Below, in pieces: positions 33,999-46,493 of a stretch of DNA of 64,000 nt (positions are counted from its first letter, which is position 1; each line of letters opens with the position of its first letter). The position numbers were made by a program, and so were the translations under genes. The notes under the pieces are model-generated. The model had not been told where the DNA came from and did no database searches. It saw nothing but the letters and a program-made list of their open reading frames with translations. The DNA comes from Microthyrium microscopicum (lineage: Eukaryota > Ascomycota > Dothideomycetes > Microthyriales > Microthyriaceae): contig MU004240.1 in assembly GCA_010405405.1 (NCBI GenBank), forward strand, positions 1,560,814-1,624,813, read 5' to 3'.

Positions 33999-34968
33999 AT
34001 GGCCAACACACGATCAAGAGCTGCCCAAAGCAATGGCGCCGCAGTGGCTCCAAAAGCCTCTAGCGCATCTGGCGAATACAAGCGCGAGAACATCTTCCTC
34101 TTCTACCCAAACCTTATCGGTCCGATCTACCTCACCCAAATTCATGGGATATTTTGACTAACTGAACAAACAGGATACTCTCGAATCGTCCTCGCGCTCG
34201 CCTCCCTCTACTACATGCCCCTCCACCCGCGAACATGCTGTGGCCTCTACAGCATATCCTGTCTTCTCGACGCTCTTGATGGAATCGCTGCTCGCTACTT
34301 TCACCAGTCTACCAAATTTGGCGCTGTCCTTGACATGGTGACCGATCGCTGTACAACTGCCTGCCTCCTCGTCTTTCTTGCCAGCGCATTCCCACGCTGG
34401 TCGATTATCTTCCAGGGCCTGATCTCACTCGATCTGGCGTCTCATTACATGCACATGTATGCGACGCTAACAATGGGCGGCTCAGACCACAGCCACAAGA
34501 AAGTCGACGAGAGCCGCAGCTGGGTACTAAAGCAATACTACTCCAACAACGTACGTTCTCCCTCCCTCTGCCACCCGTCGTCAAATACTAACAACCCTCT
34601 AGAAGGTCCTCTTCACATTCTGCCTCTTCAACGAACTCTTCTTCATCGCCCTCTACCTCCTCTCCTTCAGCTCCCCACTCATCTCCCCCTCCCTCCTCGT
34701 CCCAACCTCATCGCCAATCGTCCCAATCAGCCCACCAGCGCCCAAACCCTCCGTCCTCTTCACAAGCCCCTGGAGTGCCGGCGCAATGGAAATGGCCCGC
34801 GCCAACAAGATGGACAGCACAGTCCCCTGGATCCTCGCAATCACGAGTTTTCCAATCATGTTTGGCAAGCAAGTCATCAATGTCATTCAGCTAGTCAAAG
34901 CGAGTCGGTGGTTGGCAGAAGGCGATATCGAGACAAGGAGGGCGGCAGCTATGAGCAAGAAGTCGTAG
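33999..34968 (+). CDS. pis1: CDP-diacylglycerol--inositol 3-phosphatidyltransferase
   Basis: Makes phosphatidylinositol from CDP-diacylglycerol and inositol in the ER membrane. Three exons, 33999..34119, 34174..34550 and 34603..34968 (introns 54 and 52 nt), encode 287 aa. ENIFLFYPNLIGYSRIVLAL marks the first membrane segment. The CDP-alcohol phosphotransferase motif, D-G-x2-A-R-x8-G-x3-D-x3-D, is complete: DALDGIAARYFHQSTKFG followed by AVLDMVTDR. Further family signs are ASHYMHMYATL and SRSWVLKQYYSNN. A Ser/Pro-rich insert sits between the last membrane helices (near SPIVPISPPAPKPS), longer than in yeast Pis1. The N-terminal 30 residues are polar. Confidence 0.9.
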
Positions 34969-35669
34969 CCCAAAAAGTGGTGAAACAGAGCATGGGAGTT
35001 TTTGTTCTTGTTATATAGATTGGCTTTGAAGATTTGTTTCTTTTTCGTATGTGCATATTTTTCCTGGAGCTCAACGCAATTGTTGGAGCAATTTGCTCGT
35101 AATAGGAGGCGAGTCGTAGGCTATGGGTTGGAGTATATTCAGCATTGAGTTTGGCGTTCTTGTAAATCTTTTATAAGCAAGATATGCTATGGAGAACATA
35201 GGGGAGGCATCAAATCTAGATGGGCGTTTTCTTTGAAACTGCTGCAACTACACACAACTCTTGTGTATAAACATAACATTGGCGCTGCTGCAATGTCAAG
35301 TTTCTTTACAAAGCGTTTACTATACTTCCAGGAGGTAATATAAATTTATTGCTAAAGCCACAGATCCATCATAAAGAACGAGCTCCGTACACATCATTAT
35401 ACCACGAGGTCATGTGAACCAGTCAATTGAGAACACAAGCAAACTGCTGCAATAAACAGCTGTGCTATGAAATATATCAACCAAACGTATCATTTAGGTA
35501 TCATGTAAGAACATATGTGCAAGATTAAATACCATCTCTCGCAGAATTTAGCCAAGTAAACGTTCCTGCTTCAGAACACTTTAACAACAATCTCCAAGCC
35601 CACCAGAAATTCTCCACTTTCGATACTCCATTTTCCATTTACTACATTACTGACTGGGGTATCGCTACT
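34969..35669. other. Intergenic between convergent PIS1 and Hsp70-like genes
   Basis: 701 bp of 3' flank, AT-leaning; no gene or repeat seen. Confidence 0.5.
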
Positions 35670-38103
35670 CTACCGGAAGCGAGCTGAGCAGCGGCCCATG
35701 ACTTCACCTTGACAGACAAGCTCAGCGCTGAGTTCGGAGCCATCGAGGGTGAGGTAGATGTCAAAGTAGACGCGGTAGAAGGTTCCTTGAGGTGTGTCCA
35801 TGCGCTCAAAGTCCTTTTCGAGATTCTTGCGGCTGAGATCGGAGGTGAGAGTGACGACTTCCTTGATACCTGAATAGAATGTTAGAGAGGTGTATAAAAT
35901 ATGGTCTTTGGTGAAACTCACGTGGGTCCTTGGTATACTCGGGGCAAACATCATCATCACAAGCGTATAAGATATCTTCGTACATGAGTGTAGCGCCAGG
36001 AGCGACTTGTCGGAAGAATGAGACCTTGTAAGGCTCCCCAATCTTGACACGCTGACCCTTTTGCACGAAGATTTGCCGAGTGTACTTGCATCTGTCTTTG
36101 CCGTCCAGACTGGGCACACGATATTGCTCTGGATGGTGGCCCTCTTTGAATGGTTGGAGAGTAGCCATGAGGTAATGACGACGAGCGACACGATGGGTGA
36201 CGATACGCTCTGTGATACCCGCGGTGACAGCACCCTTGACGATGGCAGCCACGGAGTCCATAGGTCGAACAACCTTGGACTGGAACTGTGGTGGCACATG
36301 GAGCTTGATTTGCTGGAAAAGGTACTCTGAAGCACCGAAACCACCAACAACAAGAATATTCTATATAAAATCAGCGAAGTTCTAGACAATCGTATTCATT
36401 GCTTACCTTGAGGTCACGATTTTGTGCTTGAATGGCGATAATTTGATTTCGAACCAATTCCAGAATTCGATTGACGACTGGCTCGAAGCATTGAAGAATC
36501 TCCTCGTTGGTAAACGTCATATAACCTTCTTCAATGCCAGCTTCTGGGAATTCGGCTTCAATACCAACATCAACAGCCCATTTTTGACCGTTGTTTCGGA
36601 AATCGGCCTTGATACGGTTTTCAAAGTCCATGATACACTTGGCATAGACCTTTCCTGCCGTTCTTGATCCGTCTGGCAGCTTCATTTTTCTGATCTTGGC
36701 GCGGAGAATGTTGGAGAAGTTACGATTAAGCGCTGTTGAACCACAAGAATCACCGGAACCAGCAGTACATTCTGAAACACTGAATGGCTGCTCCTCCTCG
36801 ACTTCATAAGCGATTAAATCGACAGTACCACCACCGCAATCGACAATAAGAACCGCATCGTGAACCTTGAGATTAAGCAACCCAGCCTTGGAACAGAACA
36901 TGGCCGCTGCTTCGGGTTCTGTGACAAGAGTCAATCGATTGTCATTCTCGTCGCGCAAGAAACCGGCTTGAATAGATGCTTGACGTGTAGCTGCTTTTGC
37001 CGCATCATTCCAGATAGCTGGCACGGTAAGATAGTACCTGATGTTGCGCTCTTCACGATTAAACACTTCACCCAGTGTCTTTTGCAGCTGATTGCGCATG
37101 GCTTGGCGCAAGTGGTAAAGATAATCCGCGGCAACATCGATCTCCGACTTTCCTGGTGGTAGGGGAGGAAGGTTGATTGGATCAATGTAGGTGTTACCGG
37201 ACATCATAAGCTGCAATTTGAACCATTCCACCTTTTGGACACCGGGTTTGGGGTAGCCAGTTGGTGCAAGAGCATCAGCAATATCCGGCCCCCATCCGAC
37301 CACTCGCTGAACCTGATCATAATAAAGGACCGTTGGGATCTATCGTAGTGTTAGTCAAAGTACTAGCGTGCCGACTGTTGTAGATATCAAGGGGTACCTT
37401 TTGTTTAGTTTGATTACCCGCACCCGGCCATTCTGTTATTATATCTTCCTTGGCCTCGTTGTTGGTCGCGAATGCAAAGGCTACACCCGAAAAGGTTGTA
37501 CCCTATTAATCATATTAGCCGGTGAACTAGTTCGTGGTTGGAAAGGGCAAGTCGTACGAAATCAATGCCAACAATCAATTGCGCCTTGTTCTTGGCTTCT
37601 GCACCAACCTCGACAGCACCTTGTGGTCTATATGGAGCAGCTGGTGGAGGGGCAGTTGGATATGGAGCATAAGCGCCCTGTGGAGGATAGCCTGGAGGAC
37701 CCTGAGGAGGAGCACCATATTGCTGCTGAGGGGGATAACCAGGCTGGGCTACACCGGTGTTTATGGGCGGTGGCATTGGGCTATGTCTTCCTCCATGCTG
37801 AGGGGGAGGGCCCATTTGTCCCTGGTTTGGAGCGGCATAGGTATAGGAAGGCGGACGACCGAGATTATTGTTGGGGTTCATGATTTGCTGCTGCTGCTGT
37901 TGTTGTTGCTGCTGTTGCTGAGGAAGAGAAGTCGTAGAAGCACTTGGGTTGGGCGGCGGCGTCAGCGACGACTGATGGCTCAGCTGTGGGCTGCCAGCAG
38001 AGGGCGGTGGGACAGAAGATTGTGAGGATTGTGATGATTGGGGTTGATTGGAGTGCCTTCGTCGTGAGCCCAAGAAATTTAAGCCTTTAAAATGCGACGA
38101 CAT
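35670..38103 (-). CDS. Divergent Hsp70-like (HSPA12-type) protein with Gln/Pro-rich N-terminus
   Basis: Five exons: 38103..37558, 37502..37398, 37339..36407, 36360..35922 and 35869..35670, encoding 740 aa; introns are 46-58 nt. Residues 1-170 are Ser/Pro/Gln-rich and include an uninterrupted run of twelve glutamines (near 37880-37920) and PPQ/GYPP repeats. The actin-like ATPase follows: phosphate-1 motif LIVGIDF-GTTFSGVAFAF across the first intron, LTVPAIWNDAAKAATRQA, VTEPEAAAMFC, phosphate-2 DCGGGTVDLIAYEV, and the adenosine motif NILVVGGFGASEYLFQQI. There is no canonical Hsp70 substrate-binding domain or EEVD tail; the C-terminus is a beta-rich segment. This is the layout of HSPA12-type proteins, which are expanded in filamentous fungi. 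Clients are unknown. Confidence 0.85.
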
Positions 38104-39939
38104 GAATCCGAAAGAGGGAAGGATTGGGAAAGGGAGAGATCAAGTAGAGAGAGTGTATGGGGATTATTGACGGGAGGGGGGAGGATGGCAAGGCTTGTCC
38201 GGTGTCAGGTCAGGTTCAATTCTCTCTGGTAATACTGAGTACGAAACGGGTTGGTGGGCTGAATTGGTAACTGGCAGGTACACTGGACTGGGCACTGAAA
38301 GGGCAGGCAGGCTGGGCTGAGAGGGGAAGGATTATTGGGGGGCAGAGGGCAATGAAGGAAGGAACGACGAGGGAGTTTGGCAAGTGCAGCACAACCGCAC
38401 AGGCAAGAACGACTGGAAATTTAGCAAGAGCTATCCTGTGTTCCGTAGACCGCAGGCACGTTGCAGAGAAAAGGCAAGACACTAAAGAGCCCACCAAAGA
38501 AGGAAGGCGCAGCAGATTGGTGGTGGCAGGAGCAGTCTGAGTAAAGACATCTTGGCCTTCAAATGTTGTCAGCCAGCTTTAAGCCGTGATTGAACTAGGA
38601 AGAAAGACACAAAGCCAACACCATCAATTCATCCCGATATATTATCTACTAATTCATTCTTAGTTTCCGCGTGTACAACTCACTTGCGTACAATGTGTCG
38701 ATAGCTAATAATCATCTCCATCTCCTACCTGGCATACATTCAAATATCATCAATGCGCCGCATACGAATTCTGTCAGAGCAATGTCCAAGGTTGATTTTG
38801 AATCCTGTCAGACATCATTTGCGGCTGTGAACTCTAGCCGTGGAAGACTGCCCTCTACCAGGTCTGAGCTTTTGGCCGCCTGTCTCAGGCTGTGTACTCC
38901 CAAACTGACGACAAGTCTCGTGTACGGATACAATGTCTCCCGTCTTGTATCTTGTTGTACAGCTCTTGATCCAGACAATCTAGAACGAACAAGATGAGTT
39001 ATGTTTGGGGGGCAAAGGATCAAGGCAAAGCTCGAAGCTGTCAAACTCAACCCCTCAACCACGCCTTATATTGGGCATCTGTAGGAATATGCCGGAGTGA
39101 TCCATCATCCGGGGTTGAATGGCGGGGCCTCTTCCCAAAGATCGCCAATGCTTTTCTCCAAGCCTCCACATCTTAACAACGACGACACAAAAACACCATT
39201 GAATTTGAGGCGAAGTATGGACAAGTACTCTAATGTCAATTCCATCTTCAACAGGATTTCAAAATCTTCAACTACCATTTACTCGACCGGCTCCTGTATG
39301 AAATCAAGCCGCCTATCCCCATTTCCAGCATCTTCGCTAACTGTGGGGGCCAGTATCAAGCCAAGCTCGCTAGCCCTTTTTATAGCGCTGTACTCTCGGT
39401 TTGTTCAATATTTGGCCCATGTTTCAAGAATCCTCAACAATTCCTGCATATTTCTTCATATCTATTGATATTGATCAGCAACCTCATAGCCGGCACGATC
39501 TTTGGTGAAAAGTTCGAAGACTCAGGTTGAAAGAAAAGTCTGGTTGAGATTCAAGAGGGTTTTATACGAGATGGGCTTGACGACTTCTCAAGCGAACACC
39601 AACCCCCTACTTCGTACCTATTAGTACGTATCGGCTACAAGTTCTCCATTGACTAGAAAACAGGCCTCTTCTCTCAGTGTCTGCAAGCTTCTGGCAGTCA
39701 CGCATTAAGACCTCTACAAAGCACAGCAGATGTGCTTTTCCAGAAAGTGGGGATGCCGATATGCATGATGTTCTAAATATATAAGAGCTTGGGAAGGGGT
39801 GGGTTACTGTCAGCCGCAAGCTCTAACCATGAACAGTCAAATGTTCGCCTTGACCTACTCTGGAGTCCCTTTCAGTACACGATTTTATGGAAAGTTGATC
39901 TTTTCTTATTATGGCACTACTGCAGGATAGATCTGACAA
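38104..39939. other. Gene-poor stretch
   Basis: Begins with the leader of the Hsp70-like gene (G/A-rich on the plus strand to about 38350). Several short frames (for example 38671-38997 and 39097-39468, plus strand) have no recognisable content. A 33-codon frame at 39828-39929 is likewise unsupported. Confidence 0.4.
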
Positions 39940-40281
39940 ATGCTTGGTACAAATGGTGGGATATCCCCAGATAAGCTCAGTGATGACGCCGAACTCCTTG
40001 CTGCGCTGGTTGAAATATTTATACAAGGAGATCTCCCTCTTGAATGGAGACTGAACCCTCCGACTCGGGAAGTAACAGACGATGAGAAAGGAAAATTACG
40101 AGGGTATCGTACCAACGAAAGCAGACTACAGGTAACCGAAAGCCAGAATGTTCTGATCATACACAAGCAGCCTAATGGGGCAGAAAACTTTGCAAAACTC
40201 CTCCCAACAGCGATGCTCTTTGCGACGTATTCAGCGGTTCCATATCGTGGAAACACGACAGTCTTCATGCTGAGGATGTAG
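39940..40281 (+). CDS. Doubtful small hypothetical protein
   Basis: Open frame of 113 codons starting MLGTNGGISPDKLSDDAELL. Amino-acid composition is protein-like, with helix-forming DDAELLAALVEIFIQG. No family is recognised. Its end overlaps the end of the convergent frame at 40265-40975 by 17 bp. It could be an exon of a longer gene or a chance frame. Confidence 0.25.
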   Translation: MLGTNGGISPDKLSDDAELLAALVEIFIQGDLPLEWRLNPPTREVTDDEKGKLRGYRTNESRLQVTESQNVLIIHKQPNGAENFAKLLPTAMLFATYSAVPYRGNTTVFMLRM

Positions 40282-40975
40282 CGTATTCCGAGATGGATAT
40301 GTCATCTCGTTCTGTCGAGCCTCGCCCAGGAATTTCGCCAGCCCCTCCACCCACGCCACGAAAGTCCATAGAATCAGGAGCTACCGGTGGTCGGTGTGAA
40401 TTGGCAGATGATGATTCCGGGGTGTTTCTTCCCCAATGAAATTTCGAGTCATCTCCACTCATTTGATGAGCAACAACAGGTCTCATTAAGTAAGTGATCG
40501 CTCCACTTGGACCTGCAGCATTCTCCAAGGCTTTACTGGTATGGCCTTCTGGCTGCGCCGCAGAACCAGTCCCCTCGGGGTTGATAGTTGGCGAATCAGG
40601 AGTCGTTGGATGAGAATCCATGCCTGGGGTTGCAGGTGTTTGCACAGTATCGTTCGCGGAAGTGGTCGAGTTCTTCCTGTGCTCCCTCTTATATGCGCGG
40701 ACTCTTCTACCAAAACTTCGCGCCCATGCTGGAATACGACGTTTATTTTGGCGGAAGAAGGCTTTCACGCGGTTCCTCAGACCCCGACGATTAGTGGCGC
40801 TGGGCTCTGCTTCCAGATTGGGAACACGACTGGATACCATCTGTGAAGTTCCTGTCTCAGCCCTTGGAGTCTGAGCATCTTGGCCATGCTTCTCAAAGTC
40901 ATCATGCGACGGCCTGGCTGTGGTCTGACTGCCTTCCGGTTTTCCTGGCAATTGCAGGGTAGTTTGCTGATCCAT
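40265..40975 (-). CDS. Hypothetical low-complexity basic protein
   Basis: Single frame of 236 aa from the ATG at 40975 (MDQQTTLQLPGKPEGSQTT). The centre carries a strongly basic stretch (RNRVKAFFRQNKRRIPAW, then FGRRVRAYKREHRKN). The flanks are rich in Ser, Thr, Pro and Gly and look disordered. No domain, signal peptide or membrane helix is seen. The composition is that of many lineage-specific fungal proteins. No intron is needed. The function is unknown and expression is unproven. Confidence 0.45.
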   Translation of the reverse strand: MDQQTTLQLPGKPEGSQTTARPSHDDFEKHGQDAQTPRAETGTSQMVSSRVPNLEAEPSATNRRGLRNRVKAFFRQNKRRIPAWARSFGRRVRAYKREHRKNSTTSANDTVQTPATPGMDSHPTTPDSPTINPEGTGSAAQPEGHTSKALENAAGPSGAITYLMRPVVAHQMSGDDSKFHWGRNTPESSSANSHRPPVAPDSMDFRGVGGGAGEIPGRGSTERDDISISEYATSSA

Positions 40976-43900
40976 GGGTCTCGTTTCTGGCTCGCTTTCA
41001 GATGACGTGGAGTGAAAGCGTTAGGCGAAGATTCTTCACTGTTTGTCATCTGCTGTTTCCTTGGAGAGCGATGTCAATGACGAGACTTGGGCTACTGCAG
41101 TGCGATATGAACCGCACAGGCACTTGATGGGGTTCAAGTCTTCCTCGAATGTCTCTGAGCCGGATCCTACTCTTGACTGTCTTTCGGGCAGTTACAACAG
41201 TGATAGCAGGCCGTGGAGAATCGGGAAGAACTTTGTGCTCTCAGATATCTTCCGAAAGCTACAAGTGTGTAATTCGTGGTGATCGGGGGACGGAGAGTTG
41301 ACTGACAGAGCTCGGCGAGCGGATATCGTCCTTCTGAAAAGGATTTTCACCTACAAGATGGTCAGAGATGGTCTTGAAAGTAAGGGAGAGAGCTTGAGGC
41401 CATGCTCAAGATCGCGTACCCGAAGAAGTCAAGTCACATTATGCTCATGCTCACGAAGCTTGTGATAATGGTGGTCAAGGACTGTTGCTACCAGACAAGT
41501 GCCGATACAAGCGGAATGGTAGTATCTAAGGTTTGCTTACGCGCTGTTCAATAGCCTTCGGGGGATTGAGCCTCTATAGTCTAGTATGTGTATAACGTAG
41601 TATTGATGAAAAGTAGTGGTGTGGCGGTGCAAGAGGATACACAGAACACTCGGTGAGTAGGACTAGAATAAGTATGAAGACTTGACAGGTTGGAGATTAT
41701 GCGAATCAGCGTAGAAAGGTTTAGAAATTGGACTCAAAGCCATGGAAAGGGGCCAGGCTGTTATTATCAACTACCAGACAAATCCGTGAAACTCATGTCC
41801 GGCCTCCTGGACTGCTAGGCCCTTGATACTGCCATCATACATATTTCAAAGCCTTGAAATGAGGCTAAGTACTATATGTGAATTGGTTGCCACGAGAGAG
41901 GCGCATGCTCTGTAAACATTTACCGGCAGTTCCCCCTAGATCAGACACTGGTCAGTGGTGGATGACCTCTGTGTGAGCCTCGAGGCTGATTTTCTACCTC
42001 TATATAGGAAATGGTTTACTGGCGGCATTATGCCTCGCGCTCATACCGGTAGCCCTGTCCTATTTGCCTACAGTAATCTAGAATATGTACCTACTTATAC
42101 CTACCAACTTCCTTCAGCCGCGCCTGGTAGAATCATTCCACATGTTTCAGCATCGATTGACAACGTCACTCTATTCTGTCTGGCTCTGGTGACCTTGTTG
42201 ATCGCTCCAACTCGAGTATCATGGGGTCTGTGATCCGATTCCACAACACCAGATGACAATTCAGTCGGTCATAACTTTATACAATTTCGGACAAATAATC
42301 TCGCAGTAGGCAACTCATTACAATCAATATCAGCCTTGCGAAATAGGAGTCGAATCTTCCTTTCGATGCCTAGAATGTGGCGGAGTGTAAGTTCGAATTT
42401 TTCTAGCCTTATTCCTATCCATATCCGAACTGTTTTTGATCAGTCTGCATGTAATAGTTCCTGAAGTTGTTGAAGTCTCTGTATCGCATGAGTTTATTTG
42501 ATCAAGTTCACTGCGCCTTGTAGTATTCTTCCACTATGATGGTCCGATGGAGTTTATTCACCGCAGAGAGTGCTAAAAGAAGATTACGACAGGCAATTGT
42601 AGCTCTGCTAACTTAGACTATGAGGCTTGCTATCAACTTGGCCCTGCTACCAAGAATAGACAATCTAGGAATACAATATAACAGTGCTGTCATGTCATTG
42701 CGCGCCTTCCGTTTAAGCTTCACACTCCGACTTTGTACGAATCTTCTACCTGTTAGGGGAGCGCGCGACGAGAGACTGCAGCACTACTAAGAAGCGTTTG
42801 TTGTATGTATCGCTTATGTATTACTCTTATGTAGTAGACTAGTAGTTGGACTGTAGTTGGTTCGCATACTCCGTGCTGGTACCTTACCTTACCTCTCATG
42901 CGGAGCCATGCCTTGATACTTTGATAGGGGTCCCCGGGCTAGAGCAAGAGTACTCAGGGCCATTGCAACCTCCTCGAAATAAAGCAAGTTGAAGCTTGTT
43001 GTTTGTTACCTAAACGACCATCGCTAACATTCGGCCCTTTTAAAAGATGGAGTTTCGTTTATTTCTTGGCATCACCGAACCATTGAAACTTGCATTCATC
43101 AAGGCTGTTCAGTCACAAGTCGTACACAGGCAGGAGTAGTAGTTAGATAGTGTTTTCCGAATCCTTCAGACACTATCTCTTCTCTCCTTCAAGATCGCTT
43201 CTAGGATATTTGCGGATGATCTCGCTTCCTTCTTGCATACTCGCATGGATACAACCTCCAACTAAGGTTAGATTTAGGCCACCTCCTGCCACGAGGCCCA
43301 CGACGTTGTGAATCTGTGCTCTGCATCTTTTGGCCGAGAAAGCAGCCCGCTTAGCCACATGAAGTAGCCTCACGTTGCGAGGCTTTTTGCTAACCGTTGG
43401 AAGCGCAACAAGGTGAAGAAAAGGAGAGCCAATCGTTTACAAAATTCTCCCACGATAGCTTCAGTGGCTACAATCAGGCCATTGTCAAGAATACCAAGTT
43501 ACCAAGTAAGCCAGCAATTATCTTTTTCACGAATTGTTCGAACAGTCCGCGCAAACCACGCACTTTGGGTAGTTCCTGCTCGCAATCAATGATCTGAACT
43601 GTCCTTGACATGCATCGAACAATGCTGAAAAGCACAATTCCTTCCATTCAGTCAAGGATCGTCAGGCGCGCAAGCTTTATGCTGAGGGGTAACTTCAAAG
43701 GGAGATGCTAAAACAAATCCCTCCATGTCATTGGTAAGGTATCAAAGAGCCCAGTAAATGCGATCTCCATGCTTTAACAGTTCGTGGCGCCATGTCTCGA
43801 GTCAGGCAGCTAATCTTCCCCACGGGGACAAATGAAAACGCGATAATTCAGCCAAGCGATGGTTTAAGGCACACATTTTCCAACTGCTCAAAGAGAGCCT

Positions 43901-44273
43901 GCCACCCACGCTGCTCCTTTCCACTGCTCTGGGCGCACTAAATTATCTGCAACTGTCATTGATCTTGCCCAGTGGTAACTGCAGGATGGTACATATTCCT
44001 GCCTGAACCCATTCGTCAGCGTGAGAATCTTCATTGCTCACACTTGTGAGGTCCAACAGCAAGACTCCTTCATTCCACTAGGACGTCCGCGTGTGTATAC
44101 CTGCCTCGAGGCAGGAGCGAAGGGCGTATTCTAGTATCGATCTAGATGCCGTGTCACCTTCAATATAATCCGCAATACGATCCCGCTGAACACAACCAGA
44201 CGACTGGAAGGATGGTACCCCGATAGGTTTGGAGCTGCTGCAGTGCCAGCGTGCCACGAGGGAATCGAGCAAC
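40976..44273. other. Gene-poor region of 3.3 kb
   Basis: No gene supported. Small frames exist (41043-41282 plus, 41955-42233 plus, 43173-43373 minus). The last reads partly as VVGLVAGGGLNLTLVGGCIH and might be a scrap of a decayed gene, but it is too short to name. Base composition is ordinary. The last few hundred bases are presumably the promoter of the membrane-protein gene. Confidence 0.4.
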
Positions 44274-45929
44274 ATGGGCGTCTTCAAACCAACTCCTTCC
44301 GATGTCCTTATTCATTGGCCCAAGCCCAACTACGTCAATCCGGTAACCAGAGGTCCGGAGCTTCTCATCGTAACGGCTACATTTCTTGGAATCTCTACAA
44401 TCGTCGTCTTTTGTCGTCTCTACGCCCGACTTGTAATTCGAAGATGGCTTGGGTTGGACGATGTCCTTATATTTCTTGCTTGGGTATGTGATGTCATCTG
44501 GAAAGTTCGAGGGTACAACTGATTGATTATTATAGATGGCAAGTGTCGGCGTAACGAGCGCAGTCGATTATGGCTTCACTCATGTAGGATGGGACAAGCA
44601 CATTTGGGATTTGACGATCCCTAATTACATGGGTATGAAGCTCTGTCTAATGTTCTGAATGATGCTGATCTGATATGAACAGATTCTGGCAAACCTCTCT
44701 TTGCTTCCTGTTTTTGCTGGGCCGTCTCATCTTCCTGCGTCCGATTATCGTTACTCTCATTTTATTTTCGCCTTGCAGAACATATTCAAATGGGATACCG
44801 CTGGATTTTGTATACTGTTATTGGTGTATCTGTTTTGTTTTTGGTCGCATATCTCTTGCCACTCATCTTTATGTGCATGTAAGTACCGATTACACAAAAT
44901 CATCTCTGGAGGCTAGACCAAGCTGACATATTATGACTGCAGACCACTTCAAGCGCTATGGAAATACCCACCAGATCCAAATGCCAAATGTCTGGACTTG
45001 GGAGCATTTATGCTGTCCATGAGCATTATAAAGTAAGTCAAGTCAAGTTCCGTCCGTGGAATTTCCTATTGACATCCTTCAGTACGGTTCTTGAGCTCAT
45101 AGTCGCGATACTTCCCATACCAGCTATATTCATTCTAGATATGGATCCAAGGCAAAGATACAGCGTGATCGGCTTGCTGTCACTAGGCTTCTTCGTCTTT
45201 GCAGTCGGTTGCGTTCGGTGTTACTACGTTTATGCAAGTTTACTAGGAACCTGGGACATAACTTGGCAAGCATATCCGCATTGGATCTGTTCAGAGATCG
45301 AGATCAATCTCGCTTTAGTATGTGCTTGTGCTCCAGCTCTGCGTCCAGTTCTAGGCCGCCTCTTCAGCGCTCGCCCCATCAAGCCAAAGGACACGTCCAC
45401 AACGCTCGTCAACAGCATACCAACAATCACATTGCGACCAAAAGAAGGAGCGACTTATTCTGTAGGCGCATCGTTAGTTTGGTTTGACTTGGAAGGCATC
45501 GCAGACGATGGCTTGGGATATACCGTTAGCATCACAGCGAACGGCAAACACCTCGCATCAAGGCATAGAAGTACACGAAGCATTATCAGAAAATCGTTTC
45601 AGAAGGATCCCTCGACTCTGCTCAACACCTACTCTGCATCCGATATACACTCACAGAACTCCATGGAGCTGGAGAGTACCGCCGGCATTGTCGAAAGACT
45701 GAGTTTGGAAATCACCGAGACTTTCCAGGGCAAGACTGAGAACATGACTTGGAAAACAGCTAGCGAAGAGGGTGATTGGGTTGATCTGAGGACGGTCAAA
45801 GTCCCACTGAAGAAGAATTTGGCTGCAAAGCCCGAGTCCAGTTTGTCTAACGATGACACAATCAAAGTCTCTAGCGAAGAGCCAGAGGGGCATTCGAAAT
45901 TCGGGTTGTCGACTCCTAAGCCACCTTGA
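44274..45929 (+). CDS. Rhodopsin-like seven-helix integral membrane protein (SAT4/PTH11-related domain)
   Basis: Five exons: 44274..44483, 44536..44632, 44683..44878, 44943..45032 and 45083..45929, encoding 479 aa; introns are 50-64 nt. Seven hydrophobic helices fill about residues 28-290, for example LLIVTATFLGISTIVVFCRL, ILYTVIGVSVLFLVAYLLPL and LELIVAILPIPAIFILDM. Landmarks of the fungal 'rhodopsin domain' family are FCRLYARLVIRRWLGLDDVL at the N-terminus, IYTVHAL-like PLQALWKYPPDPNAKCLDLG, and QAYPHWICSEIEINLALVCA. No CFEM domain precedes the helices. The C-terminal ~190 residues are a Ser/Thr-rich cytosolic tail. Family members include the appressorial receptor Pth11, but most have no known ligand. 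Confidence 0.85.
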
Positions 45930-46493
45930 AGATACTCCAAGGCTTAAACACAAATCAGCATCAACTTCAAAGAATTGGGCATGGTATACGATAGGGTCAG
46001 TCCCGTTCACATATGAACAGACAGAAATGGCTCAAACTATACGTTAAGAAGCGATACACGTATCTGAAAATACCCTCTCAAGAGTTATACCCAGGCACAG
46101 ATTCATGTAAAGTCTACTTCAGGCACCTGGGCAGTGTTGGAGACCTACACACTACATAGTGCTGTAGATAGATACCCATATCTCAGGTTCTGTCAGGCAA
46201 GTAATACGATGTTCAAGATTCACATGTACATATTTTAGGTAGGTACCCATATAAAATACGCATTTCATGTCATTCATTTAAGAAGTCAAAATGTCATTGA
46301 TATATCATACAGACTACCATAATCCGAAACCCAGTTTCAACCATTGTTGCCTTCCTCCCTTCCAGGTGTCACAGACCCGAAAATCACTAGAATATAAAAC
46401 CAGCTACAACTCCCAACTGCAGCATAAGAAAGTAACCCAAATCCGCCTTATCCCCCCGATCTTCTTACCCACCATCTTGTTCTCAATATCCCA
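45930..46493. other. Intergenic between convergent genes
   Basis: 564 bp, no gene supported. The repeated word TACCCATAT(A/C) occurs near 46172 and 46244. Confidence 0.4.

Noticed and set aside
35670-36389. 239-codon minus-strand frame starting MSRTSLILYRIF
   Set aside because: Only its last part shares the frame of the final Hsp70-like exon; the rest is an out-of-frame reading of exon 4 and intron sequence.
39940-40281. Idea that this frame and the one at 40265-40975 form a gene pair with a shared function
   Set aside because: The only evidence is convergence with a 17-bp overlap; neither has a recognised domain.
43173-43373. Possible oxidoreductase fragment (VAGGGLNLTLVGG)
   Set aside because: Glycine-rich wording alone in 66 codons, with no neighbouring homologous sequence.
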